Source: Mucilaginibacter cryoferens (GTDB taxonomy: Bacteria; Bacteroidota; Bacteroidia; Sphingobacteriales; Sphingobacteriaceae). From it: a DNA stretch of 64,000 nt. Shown here piece after piece: positions 9,045 through 16,834 of the stretch (within the stretch, counting starts at the first letter, position 1; every line of letters begins with the position of its first letter). The stretch is taken from NCBI RefSeq assembly GCF_014205845.1, contig NZ_JACHCR010000016.1, positions 1 through 64,000 of the forward strand. The letters are read 5' to 3'. Both the position numbers and the translations under genes were made by a program. The notes beneath the pieces were generated by a model that saw only the letters and a program-made list of their open reading frames with translations, was not told the origin of the DNA and ran no database searches.

Positions 9045-9452
9045 ATGATTTTAGAGGTAGAAGAAGAATTTATTGTGGGCGAGGATACATTTTTGGATAG
9101 CGTAAGCCCCGATTCATCACATGGAGTTGTTTTTGAAGATAATCTTACAACCGGATATTTTTATGCAATAGGTAAATTGCCCAAACAAGAAATTTTGGAC
9201 GCAGTGCATATTTACGACGATGAAAACGTAACTGACAAGGGAAAACGAAGCAATATCAAAATTGTGTGGACCGACGACTGGCAGCAGGCTTCCTTATTGA
9301 TCAATAATTACTGCCACGCCATATTCGATTTTAAAAACAAAATAGGCTATTCGCGCAATGCTTTCCCTCCATGCAACGGTAAATGGAAAACTGAAAAAGA
9401 CAGAATAGAACTCAGTGATGCTTTAATAGATGAGTTGCTGACAGGAAAATAA
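9045..9452 (+). CDS. Hypothetical protein, DUF2251-like
   Basis: A 135-aa acidic cytosolic protein without signal peptide or membrane segment. The pattern SSHGVVFEDNLTTGYFYAI, then IKIVWTDDWQQASLLINNYC and FDFKNKIGYSRNAFPP, agrees with what I remember of the DUF2251 family; I could not check this. No function is established for that family to my knowledge. It is transcribed away from the hut operon and shares the intergenic region with the G-run, so its expression might depend on that tract. Confidence 0.7.
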   Translation: MILEVEEEFIVGEDTFLDSVSPDSSHGVVFEDNLTTGYFYAIGKLPKQEILDAVHIYDDENVTDKGKRSNIKIVWTDDWQQASLLINNYCHAIFDFKNKIGYSRNAFPPCNGKWKTEKDRIELSDALIDELLTGK

Positions 9453-9485
9453 ATTCAAATCTCCGAGGTTGACAACTTAGTATCG

Positions 9486-9887
9486 CTATTCCAAAGATCC
9501 TTTCTCATTTTTTTGCGCCGTTGCAATATAATTATCTCTATTACTTTCAGTAAGAAAAACTTTAAAGGTTCGCATTACATCATCTGATGCATATAATAAA
9601 GATTGATAGTAATACTCATTTAATTTTGATAACGAGTAAGCCATAATGTCCGAATCCTTTTTTAGTTCATACAGAACATTGTCATTAAGAATAAAATGAT
9701 CTTTATTGGTAGGATTTATAACTATGCTCATGTATATTAAGATAGTCCTGTACTTTTCTTCATTTATCGTTTTCAATTTAATTCTTAACTCTGCATTTCT
9801 GTCAAGAACACTTTTAACCACGATCCCTAAAATACTACCAATACCTAAAGCTGTTAATAAAGAAACTATTTGTGTAACTGTAATCAT
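9486..9887 (-). CDS. Hypothetical membrane-anchored protein
   Basis: A 133-aa protein with one hydrophobic segment at about residues 5-26 (SLLTALGIGSILGIVV) and a helical, probably cytosolic, remainder rich in Lys, Glu, Asn and Tyr. The layout resembles small phage- or plasmid-type proteins with a short anchor and coiled domain, but I recognise no family. Base composition is more AT-rich than its neighbours, which may point to recent acquisition. Its end lies 33 bp from the convergent DUF2251-like gene. Confidence 0.6.
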   Translation of the reverse strand: MITVTQIVSLLTALGIGSILGIVVKSVLDRNAELRIKLKTINEEKYRTILIYMSIVINPTNKDHFILNDNVLYELKKDSDIMAYSLSKLNEYYYQSLLYASDDVMRTFKVFLTESNRDNYIATAQKNEKGSLE

Positions 9888-9966
9888 TGGGTTTAAGTTA
9901 AATTCAAATATAGTTAATAGGTATGCTTTATAATGAGATCCTCACCTTATAATTATTAATTCCTCA

Positions 9967-10479
9967 TCACTCCCTTGCCTTTTTCAACTCCCTTAACATC
10001 ATCCCGTAATCCATCCGCCTCACCATGGCATTTATAGTTGCGGCTATCCGGTTGGCACGGGTTGCATCCGTTTTGGCGCTATCAATCCATTTTATAAAAT
10101 AGCCGCGATGACTTTCGGCAAGGCTGTTAAAAAATGTTTCGCCCTCGGGTTCGTATTCAAAGCATTCCAATAGATCGGCAGGAATGGTAAATTTAAAGTC
10201 GTCGTCAGGTTCTAATTGCACTTTAAGCATGGCGCCCCGGCCTTTGTGCAGTGCCTTGCAAACATCTTTTTTTAAAGCCATTATAAAATTGCCTTCGCCC
10301 ATGGGCATTAAGGCCATGCCACGTACTTCCAGGTTATCTAATTTGCCCCTTACCCTGAAAGATTTTTTATTTCCAGGTTTCATTTCCTGGGCAATAGCAG
10401 CCGGAACCTCGATATAGGTCCATCCGTTTTTTTCGCCCTGTTCAGCAAATTGCAAAATAATGGTATTTAAATAAGCCAT
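9967..10479 (-). CDS. DUF1905/YdeI (OmdA)-like protein
   Basis: A 170-aa cytosolic protein in two parts. Residues ~10-100 form a DUF1905-type beta-barrel domain (WTYIEVPAAIAQEM..., FRVRGKLDNLEVRGMALMPM...). Residues ~120-168 match the YdeI/OmdA C-terminal helices (SHRGYFIKWIDSAKTDATRANRIAATI), which carry the Lys/Arg-rich end of that family. The biochemical role is not established; family names come from an association with outer-membrane protein OmpD in Salmonella. It stands as a single gene. Confidence 0.75.
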   Translation of the reverse strand: MAYLNTIILQFAEQGEKNGWTYIEVPAAIAQEMKPGNKKSFRVRGKLDNLEVRGMALMPMGEGNFIMALKKDVCKALHKGRGAMLKVQLEPDDDFKFTIPADLLECFEYEPEGETFFNSLAESHRGYFIKWIDSAKTDATRANRIAATINAMVRRMDYGMMLRELKKARE

Positions 10480-10643
10480 GGTGATATTATATTATCCTAA
10501 CGTTGCTAAATACTTAATAAAAAATACCATTTGTTAAATGTTTGTTAAATCGTACAAATTACTTGATTTAACTGTAACGAATGGAATACTGCTGCTGTCT
10601 TATAGATATAAATTAAAAAACAAATCACCTCAACAACAACAAT

Positions 10644-11072
10644 ATGAAAACCTTAAAATCAATAATCGCAGCATTAGCCTTAATAATAGTTTGTGGCGTA
10701 GCCAAAGCCAACGTAAAAGTAGAAGGCGACAACTTAACCCGCAACTTCGCAATAAATACCTACATAGATGCCATGACCCGTGGCAAAGTTCAAGGCCTTG
10801 GCGACGTAGTTGACCAATCGGCAAAATTCAATTTATTACGTGGCAAAAACGTACTAAGCTTTACCAAAAGCGAAATGATTGAATCTGTAAAAGCCAACAA
10901 AAATACAGAACAAAATTGCACTACCAGCACCACAGTTATGGAAAGCAACGCCGACATGGCCGTAGTAAAAGTTGATATGCAGTTTGATGGCTTTGTACGT
11001 ACCAACTACGTAACAGTTGCCAACACCGGCAAAGGCTGGAAAATTACTAACGTGTATAGCGTTTTTAAATAA
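10644..11072 (+). CDS. Secreted NTF2-like (lumazine-binding-type) protein
   Basis: A 142-aa protein with a clear signal peptide ending at VAKA (about residue 22). The mature part fits the small cone-shaped NTF2/SnoaL-like fold seen in many exported Bacteroidota proteins: helix FAINTYIDAMTRGKVQGL, then DQSAKFNLLRGKNVLSF and alternating strands ending in GKGWKITNVYSVFK. These usually lack a known ligand. It is a single gene closed by a strong terminator at 11112. Confidence 0.7.
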   Translation: MKTLKSIIAALALIIVCGVAKANVKVEGDNLTRNFAINTYIDAMTRGKVQGLGDVVDQSAKFNLLRGKNVLSFTKSEMIESVKANKNTEQNCTTSTTVMESNADMAVVKVDMQFDGFVRTNYVTVANTGKGWKITNVYSVFK

Positions 11073-11111
11073 AAGAGAGTTTTAGTTTAGTGTTAAATAT
11101 GTAAGTAAGTG

Positions 11112-11138
11112 AAGGTCCCGCCAGGCGGGACCTTTTTT
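11112..11138 (+). terminator. Strong intrinsic terminator after the NTF2-like gene
   Basis: AAGGTCCCGCC and GGCGGGACCTT (11112-11134) form a GC-rich stem that runs into six T. Confidence 0.85.
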
Positions 11139-11223
11139 ATTATTGAAAAACACGAATGACATTAATTGATTCGTGTTGATAAAATTCGTGACATTCGAAC
11201 CAATCCGTGAAATCCGTGTTTAT

Positions 11224-11883
11224 TTATTTCACCAATGGTTTCAACACCGTTTCCCATTTATCATAGCCCTTGGGGTTCAGATGCAGGTAATCGGCTTTAA
11301 ACAAGCTGCTATCTGGCTGGGCGGTACCGGGTTTGTAAATAGCTGTTACCAGGTCTACATAATGGCTTTTAGGCTTATCTTTCAGGTAATTTTTTATCAA
11401 ATTGTTAGCCTGGTAAACTACTTCGTAATTTTTGGCGCGCACCGGGCTCGGCTTTATCGACATAAAGTAGATCTCTGTTTTAGGCAGTTTAGTATGGATC
11501 ATGTCCCAGAGCTTTGCAAACTCATCAGCCACAAACTGTGCCGGTTTACCTCCTGCTATATCATTCTCGCCGGCGTAAATAAATATTTTACGGGGCTGAT
11601 AGGGGAACAAAATGTAAGGAGTATAATAATCAACCAGCTGCCAAAGCTCGCTGCCACCAACGCCGCGTTTGATGATGGGCTTATCGGCAAAGCGCTGCTC
11701 CAGATCGCCCCATAAACGGATGGAAGAACTGCCAATAAACAAAATACCGTCCTTTTTGGGAAAGCTGATACTATCCTGGTGTTTAAAGGCGCGAATCTCA
11801 TTATCAAACGGAAAACCCTGCTGGGCAAATGAATTGACTGTAAAAGCACAGCCAATTAACAATAAAAGCAATTTCAATTTCAT
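11224..11883 (-). CDS. Secreted SGNH/GDSL-family hydrolase
   Basis: A 219-aa esterase-like protein with a signal peptide ending at SFAQ (about residue 21). SGNH blocks are visible: block I FIGSSSIRLWG with the nucleophile Ser at 52-54, block II GVGGS at 74-78 with the oxyanion Gly, block III GEND around 105-108 with the Asn, and block V DYLHLNPKGY with Asp and His. Probably a periplasmic or surface deacetylase of carbohydrate esters, although the substrate cannot be read. It starts 3 bp after the cytidine deaminase stop, so both are likely co-transcribed. Confidence 0.85.
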   Translation of the reverse strand: MKLKLLLLLIGCAFTVNSFAQQGFPFDNEIRAFKHQDSISFPKKDGILFIGSSSIRLWGDLEQRFADKPIIKRGVGGSELWQLVDYYTPYILFPYQPRKIFIYAGENDIAGGKPAQFVADEFAKLWDMIHTKLPKTEIYFMSIKPSPVRAKNYEVVYQANNLIKNYLKDKPKSHYVDLVTAIYKPGTAQPDSSLFKADYLHLNPKGYDKWETVLKPLVK

Positions 11884-11886
11884 GGT

Positions 11887-12375
11887 TTATGTGGTTAGTC
11901 TTTCTTCAAAAAACAAAAATGGCAGCTGATTTTCGATGCCTTTAATTACCCACACCGGCCCTTCCTGTGCATATAATATAATTTTGATGGGCTTATTTTG
12001 TTTCTTTTCAACCTCGGCCAATACCTGCAGGCACGAGCCGCATGATGTTATCGGTTTAGTAAGCTTAAACTCGTCTGTTTGGGCAGTTATAGCCATACTC
12101 ACAACAGCATCATCGGGATGGTTGGCTCCCCAGTAAAACAAGGCAACCCGCTCGGCACACAAGCCCGATGGATAGGCCACGTTTTCCTGGTTGCTGCCGT
12201 AAATAATTTTACCACTTTTGAGGCGTAACGCAGCCCCTACCCTAAATTTTGAATATGGTGAATGTGAATTTTTTAATGCCTTAGCCGCCTCAAGGCATAG
12301 CTCGTAGTCGGGTTCATTTAGCTGCTCTATAGAATCGTATTCGTCAAAAGCTATTTTTATTTCGTGGTTAGTCAT
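11887..12375 (-). CDS. cdd: Cytidine deaminase
   Basis: A 162-aa homotetrameric-type cytidine deaminase, which converts cytidine and deoxycytidine to uridine in pyrimidine salvage. The zinc site is seen as GLCAERVALF (Cys plus catalytic Glu) and SCGSCLQVLAE (two Cys; the usual Pro before the first Cys is Ser). NSHSPYSKFRVGAAL is the conserved substrate-binding segment. The family is usually 130-160 aa. It is followed after 3 bp by the SGNH hydrolase on the same strand. Confidence 0.92.
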   Translation of the reverse strand: MTNHEIKIAFDEYDSIEQLNEPDYELCLEAAKALKNSHSPYSKFRVGAALRLKSGKIIYGSNQENVAYPSGLCAERVALFYWGANHPDDAVVSMAITAQTDEFKLTKPITSCGSCLQVLAEVEKKQNKPIKIILYAQEGPVWVIKGIENQLPFLFFEERLTT

Positions 12376-12504
12376 CAGCGCTTCCCCTTAAAAAGTGGGG
12401 GAAACAATATAAGAACTTTTTATGAAATAAGTTTTGTTTGAGTGTAAATGATGCAAAAAACGTGATTGCGATCTATAAAATTGGGGCATTTAGAATGATT
12501 GATC

Positions 12505-12553
12505 TTGTATAAAAACAAAAGCGTCATTGTGGGGATATCTCACAATGACGCTT
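12505..12553 (-). terminator. Terminator after parE
   Basis: A perfect 13-bp stem (12519-12531 with 12541-12553) and a 9-nt loop; on the minus strand it is followed by TTGTTTTTAT. Each arm contains CGTCATTG, the start of the termini of the large repeats at 43295 and 60408. Confidence 0.8.
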
Positions 12554-12575
12554 AACTTATATTTGTTTATGATGA

Positions 12576-14471
12576 TCAGACTGCAACTGGCAGCGCTATT
12601 CCATCAACGTCCTCGGCTATCAACGGATTAATGCTTTCGTCGTCTTTTTCAACACGCAGGTTGTTTACAATGTGCATTTGGCGCGCTGGTGTATTTTTAC
12701 CCATAAAATATTCCAGCAAGCCTTTGATATTAGCATCTTTCAGAATCACCGGATCGAGGCGAATATCCTTACCAATAAACAAACCAAACTCATCTGGCGA
12801 GATCTCTCCCAACCCTTTAAACCGGGTAATTTCGGGCTTGTTGCCCAATTTGGCTATGGCATTACGGCGCTCTTCGTCGCTGTAACAATAAATGGTTTCT
12901 TTTTTATTACGAACCCTGAACAATGGTGTCTGCAGAATAAAAACGTGCCCGGCCTTCACCAGGTCTGGAAAAAACTGCAAAAAGAAGGTCATCAGCAACA
13001 GGCGAATGTGCATACCATCCACATCAGCATCGGTGGCTACTACAATATTGTTGTAACGCAGCGCATCCAAACCATCCTCAATATTAAGGGCGTGCTGCAA
13101 CAGGTTAAACTCCTCGTTTTCGTAAACTACTTTTTTGGTTAGTCCATAGCAATTTAATGGCTTACCTTTTAAACTGAATACGGCCTGGGTCATTACATCG
13201 CGCGATTTGGTGATAGATCCACTGGCCGAGTCTCCCTCGGTAATAAATAAAGTGGTATCCTGGCGGCGTTCGTGAGTATCTTCAAAATGCAGCTTGCAAT
13301 CGCGCAGCTTACGGTTATGAAGCGATGCTTTTTTAGCACGCTCATTGGCCAGTTTTTTTATGCCGGCAATATCCTTACGTTCCCGTTCTGATTGCAGGAT
13401 GCGCTTAAGCAAAGCATCGGCTGCAGCAGGGGTTTTATGCAGATAATTGTCTAATTCTTTCTTAAGAAAATCGTTAATAAAACCACGTACAGACGGCCCT
13501 TCCGGAGCAATATTTTGCGAGCCCAATTTAGTTTTGGTTTGCGATTCAAACACCGGCTCCTGTACTTTAATAGCTATAGCAGCTACTATAGATGCGCGAA
13601 TATCCGAGGCATCAAATTCTTTTTTATAAAACTCGCGAATGGTTTTTACCACCGCCTCGCGGAAAGCAGCCTGGTGGGTACCACCCTGTGTAGTGTTTTG
13701 GCCGTTTACAAAAGAGTAATACTCTTCGCCGTATTGCTGGCCGTGGGTCATGGCTATTTCAATATCTTCACCTTTAAGGTGAATGATAGGATAGCGCAGG
13801 GTTTCCACATCGGTATTGCGGGTAAGCAGATCATAAAGCCCACGCTCTGAGAAATATTTTTGCCCGTTAAAGTTAAGGGTAAGGCCCGAGTTTAGGAACA
13901 CATAGTTCCAGATCATACTCTCTACAAACTCTGGTATAAACCGGTAATGCCTAAAAATGGTATCATCGGGTATAAAGTTAATAGCAGTACCATTGCGCTG
14001 GGTAGTTTCTTTTTCGGCCTCATCACGAATCAGTTCGCCTTTGGCAAATTCGGCCAGTTTGGTGCGCCCATCGCGGTACGATTGTACAATGAAGTTGTTT
14101 GATAGTGCGTTTACCGCCTTAGTACCCACCCCATTTAAACCTACCGATTTTTGGAACGCCTTGCTATCATATTTACCACCTGTATTAATTTTAGATACGC
14201 AATCTATCACCTTACCCAACGGAATACCACGGCCATAATCACGTACGGAAACTTTATGATCGCTCATATTTACCTCAATGGTACGGCCGCTGCCCATCAC
14301 AAACTCATCTATAGAGTTATCGATGATCTCTTTAAGCAATACGTATACCCCATCATCATAAGCCGAGCCATCGCCCAGTTTACCAATGTACATACCGGGG
14401 CGTAAACGGATGTGCTCCTTCCAATCGAGCGAGCGGATACTATCTTCACTATAATTAACTGGTTCTGCCAT
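12576..14471 (-). CDS. parE: DNA topoisomerase IV subunit B
   Basis: A 631-aa type IIA topoisomerase ATPase subunit that works with ParC to unlink daughter chromosomes. GHKL ATPase motifs are [10 protein letters not shown] (Asn52), DYGRGIPLG (78-86) and [10 protein letters not shown] (111-120). QTKTKLG (311-317) is the transducer motif with the ATP-sensing Lys. The TOPRIM domain has TEGDSASGS (411-419) and DADVDG (481-486) for magnesium binding. The 631-aa length, without the GyrB insertions, favours ParE. The parC gene is not in the window. A TATTTTTG promoter box and a hairpin lie directly upstream. Confidence 0.92.
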   Translation of the reverse strand: MAEPVNYSEDSIRSLDWKEHIRLRPGMYIGKLGDGSAYDDGVYVLLKEIIDNSIDEFVMGSGRTIEVNMSDHKVSVRDYGRGIPLGKVIDCVSKINTGGKYDSKAFQKSVGLNGVGTKAVNALSNNFIVQSYRDGRTKLAEFAKGELIRDEAEKETTQRNGTAINFIPDDTIFRHYRFIPEFVESMIWNYVFLNSGLTLNFNGQKYFSERGLYDLLTRNTDVETLRYPIIHLKGEDIEIAMTHGQQYGEEYYSFVNGQNTTQGGTHQAAFREAVVKTIREFYKKEFDASDIRASIVAAIAIKVQEPVFESQTKTKLGSQNIAPEGPSVRGFINDFLKKELDNYLHKTPAAADALLKRILQSERERKDIAGIKKLANERAKKASLHNRKLRDCKLHFEDTHERRQDTTLFITEGDSASGSITKSRDVMTQAVFSLKGKPLNCYGLTKKVVYENEEFNLLQHALNIEDGLDALRYNNIVVATDADVDGMHIRLLLMTFFLQFFPDLVKAGHVFILQTPLFRVRNKKETIYCYSDEERRNAIAKLGNKPEITRFKGLGEISPDEFGLFIGKDIRLDPVILKDANIKGLLEYFMGKNTPARQMHIVNNLRVEKDDESINPLIAEDVDGIALPVAV

Positions 14472-14485
14472 TTATAAAGTAGAAT

Positions 14486-14512
14486 TTAAAAAACAGGTGC
14501 GGTAACGCACCT
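14486..14512 (-). terminator. Hairpin plus T-run just before parE
   Basis: AGGTGCG (14495-14501) and CGCACCT (14506-14512) form a perfect 7-bp stem with a 4-nt loop, followed on the minus strand by six T. It can end transcription of the gene at 14578, but it lies inside the predicted parE leader, only 15-41 nt before the start codon. Confidence 0.7.
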
Positions 14513-14517
14513 AATTG

Positions 14518-14525
14518 CAAAAATA
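14518..14525 (-). promoter_or_regulatory. TATTTTTG promoter element (-7) of parE
   Basis: A perfect TAnnTTTG on the minus strand predicts a start near 14511. A TTTG at 14551-14554 lies 25 nt further up, slightly beyond the usual spacing. The resulting mRNA would begin at the hairpin. Confidence 0.5.
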
Positions 14526-14577
14526 AAGTTTCGGGAATAAATTAAGCGCTCAAAACTGCCAACTTATTAACATTATG

Positions 14578-15243
14578 TTAATGGGGCTTAAACTTAAGGC
14601 AATTACTTGCCTTATCTATATTTTTGAAAAACTCGGGATCTTTTTCGTTGGTAAAACAAACTGCCATAATAGTACCGGTATGGTTACGCTGCAAAGTAAT
14701 AAGCAAGGCATATTTGTAATGTTTCGTTTCGGGCAGATCGAGCAGGTTAAGCAGGTACGATTTACCGGCATCGGCTTTATAGCGGGCCAATACATTTGCC
14801 GGAATGGCGCGTACAAAATTACTTTGCTCGCCTGTAAAGGCCGATGCCTGTGCCTGCCCCATTTTCAGGTACGATGAATCGGGATTTTCCTGTTCGTGGT
14901 TACGCTCGTAGCTCAGCCAGTTCTCCCTCAACGATTTTACCTGAAACCAAATCTCAAATTCCTGACCAGGTATTTCCAGTGCATAATCAAAAGAAAAATC
15001 CTCATTGTTTATAGCCGGTATCTCTCTGAAACCTATGGGTGGGGTAAAAGCAACATTGGCACTTGCCAATAATTGCGAAAACGCTTTAAACTGCTCGGTT
15101 CCTTTTATAGATTTTACAGGCTGCGCAGCGGCTGGCTTTCTTTTAAGTTTAGCAATATACTGCGGATGCTTTACCTGGGCAAAAACGCCGGTAAAGCATA
15201 AAAACAGCATAAACTGAAGTAAAATGTATTTAATTTGCTTCAC
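14578..15243 (-). CDS. Secreted protein of unknown function
   Basis: I chose the GTG at 15243 because it gives a compact signal peptide (KQIKYILLQFMLFLCFTGVFAQ region); an upstream ATG would add 24 residues that spoil it. The product is about 221 aa. The mature part has PPIGFREIPAINNEDFSFDYALEIPG, then EIWFQVKSL, and near the end a strand-rich stretch HYKYALLITLQRNHTGTIMAVCFTN. I recognise no family; the pattern resembles small exported lipocalin-like or enzyme-like proteins of Bacteroidota. It lies upstream of parE on the same strand, separated from it by a hairpin. Confidence 0.65.
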   Translation of the reverse strand: MKQIKYILLQFMLFLCFTGVFAQVKHPQYIAKLKRKPAAAQPVKSIKGTEQFKAFSQLLASANVAFTPPIGFREIPAINNEDFSFDYALEIPGQEFEIWFQVKSLRENWLSYERNHEQENPDSSYLKMGQAQASAFTGEQSNFVRAIPANVLARYKADAGKSYLLNLLDLPETKHYKYALLITLQRNHTGTIMAVCFTNEKDPEFFKNIDKASNCLKFKPH

Positions 15244-15574
15244 AATAGTTTTTATTAACGGCGAAACCAGGGACGTTTCTACATGTAAGTCTAAAAAAAT
15301 AGAACCACAAATCAAAATTAATTAAAATTAAAAAACATAAACAAGTAAGTTAATATCAGGCATTTGTACCACTACAATAATTTAACAAAGCCCTTTTTTA
15401 ACACTTTCATTTAACCAATGTAAAGGTAGCCAAACGGCTTTATAAATTGTTGTTACTTTAGTTTCGATATAATTATTGATGATAGGTTTAGTTGCCAGTG
15501 TAAATTTAATAAACCCGCTGCCATCTATTACCTTCCATCAGCTCCACAAAATAGTTACTTTTTATTAATAATAT

Positions 15575-15868
15575 ATGAAATACCCAAATATACCACTTAT
15601 TAATAACGAAACAGCGCACCATTTTGAACTCTCTATTGATGATATGCTTGCTTTTATTGATTATAAGCTAAAGGGAGATAAAATATATCTCATACACACT
15701 GAGGTACCCGAGGCTATGGAAGGTATGGGTGTAGCCGCTGCCCTTGTTGAAAAAACGTTTAACTATATTGAGGAACATCAACTAAAAATAATACCACTTT
15801 GTACTTACATTGTAGCCTTTTTAAAGCGACACCCGGAGTGGACCAGACTAATGGCTATCCACGAGTAA
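15575..15868 (+). CDS. YjdJ/Gcn5-type small N-acetyltransferase
   Basis: A 97-aa protein of the short GNAT-like family (YjdJ type, PF14542). The family signatures are the strand block AFIDYKLKGDKIYLIHTEVP, EGMGVAAALVEKTFNYIEE as acetyl-CoA binding loop and helix, and the end IIPLCTYIVAFLKRHPEW. Members are thought to acetylate small molecules or proteins; no substrate is known. Full length, single gene. Confidence 0.85.
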   Translation: MKYPNIPLINNETAHHFELSIDDMLAFIDYKLKGDKIYLIHTEVPEAMEGMGVAAALVEKTFNYIEEHQLKIIPLCTYIVAFLKRHPEWTRLMAIHE

Positions 15869-15945
15869 GCAACATACCCTAAATTTTATTTTACGTACCA
15901 ATTGCCCGGCGCCAATGTATTACTTTAGCGTAAAAAACACAATAT

Positions 15946-16737
15946 ATGCTTTCAAAGCTTTTTCGTAAGCTGGTTGATATTTCTCCAAAGCTGAGCCTGC
16001 GGCTATGGAAGTTATTTTATGAATTTACAGCCAGGCCTTTCAAAAAACTTACCAACTGGAAGTTTATGAACTACGGTTTTGCCTACCCCGATGGCGAACT
16101 TGTAGAAGATCATGACACCCTTTGCGCCAACCTTTATCGCCACTTATTTGCCAAGGCTGCATTAAAAGATAAGGATGTACTTGAAGTAGGCTGCGGTCGT
16201 GGTGGTGGCTGCCACCTGGTGCTTCAATACCAACCTAAAACAGTAACCGGGCTCGACTATTCTGAAAATGGTATCAAATTTTGCAAACAGACATATAAGC
16301 AAGACAATTTAAATTTTGTGGCCGGCAATGCCGAGAGTTTGCCTTTTGAGGACAACAGTTTTGATATTATAGTAAACTTAGAATCATCGCACTGTTATGG
16401 CAACCGCGAAAACTTTTTTAAAGAAGTAGCCCGCGCCCTTAAACCGGGTGGCTATTTTTTGTATGCCGATTTTATGGGTCGCGTACACTACCCCAAGCGC
16501 CCGGCCCAGCTTACCAACTGCCAGCTTAAAGTTATTACCGAACAGGATATAACTGCCAACGTTTTATTATCTATGGATCTTAACGCGCCCTACCGCGAAG
16601 CGATGATAAAAAAACTGGCACCTAAGATAATCAGAAAACCGTTGGGCGATTTTGTAGGCTTGCCGGGGTCTGATATTTACAATCGCTTTAATAGCGGAGA
16701 GACTATTTACTTCTCGATGTTATGTGAGAAGGTTTAG
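15946..16737 (+). CDS. Class I SAM-dependent methyltransferase
   Basis: A 263-aa methyltransferase. SAM motif I is VLEVGCGRGGGCHL (about 76-89), followed by VTGLDYSENGI and the motif II-III region DNSFDIIVNLESSHCYG and LKPGGYFLYADF. The N-terminal ~70 residues are helical and basic. The overall sequence resembles phthiotriol/sterol-type C- or O-methyltransferases, so a lipid or quinone-like acceptor is possible. The acceptor cannot be read from sequence. No operon partner. Confidence 0.8.
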   Translation: MLSKLFRKLVDISPKLSLRLWKLFYEFTARPFKKLTNWKFMNYGFAYPDGELVEDHDTLCANLYRHLFAKAALKDKDVLEVGCGRGGGCHLVLQYQPKTVTGLDYSENGIKFCKQTYKQDNLNFVAGNAESLPFEDNSFDIIVNLESSHCYGNRENFFKEVARALKPGGYFLYADFMGRVHYPKRPAQLTNCQLKVITEQDITANVLLSMDLNAPYREAMIKKLAPKIIRKPLGDFVGLPGSDIYNRFNSGETIYFSMLCEKV

Positions 16738-16834
16738 TGAACAGTTGATTGGGAGAACGGTTGATTAGGTTTAAAAATGAACATTTATTTCAACTGCACC
16801 CCCACGAACCCCGATTCCCGCAACCCGCACCAAA

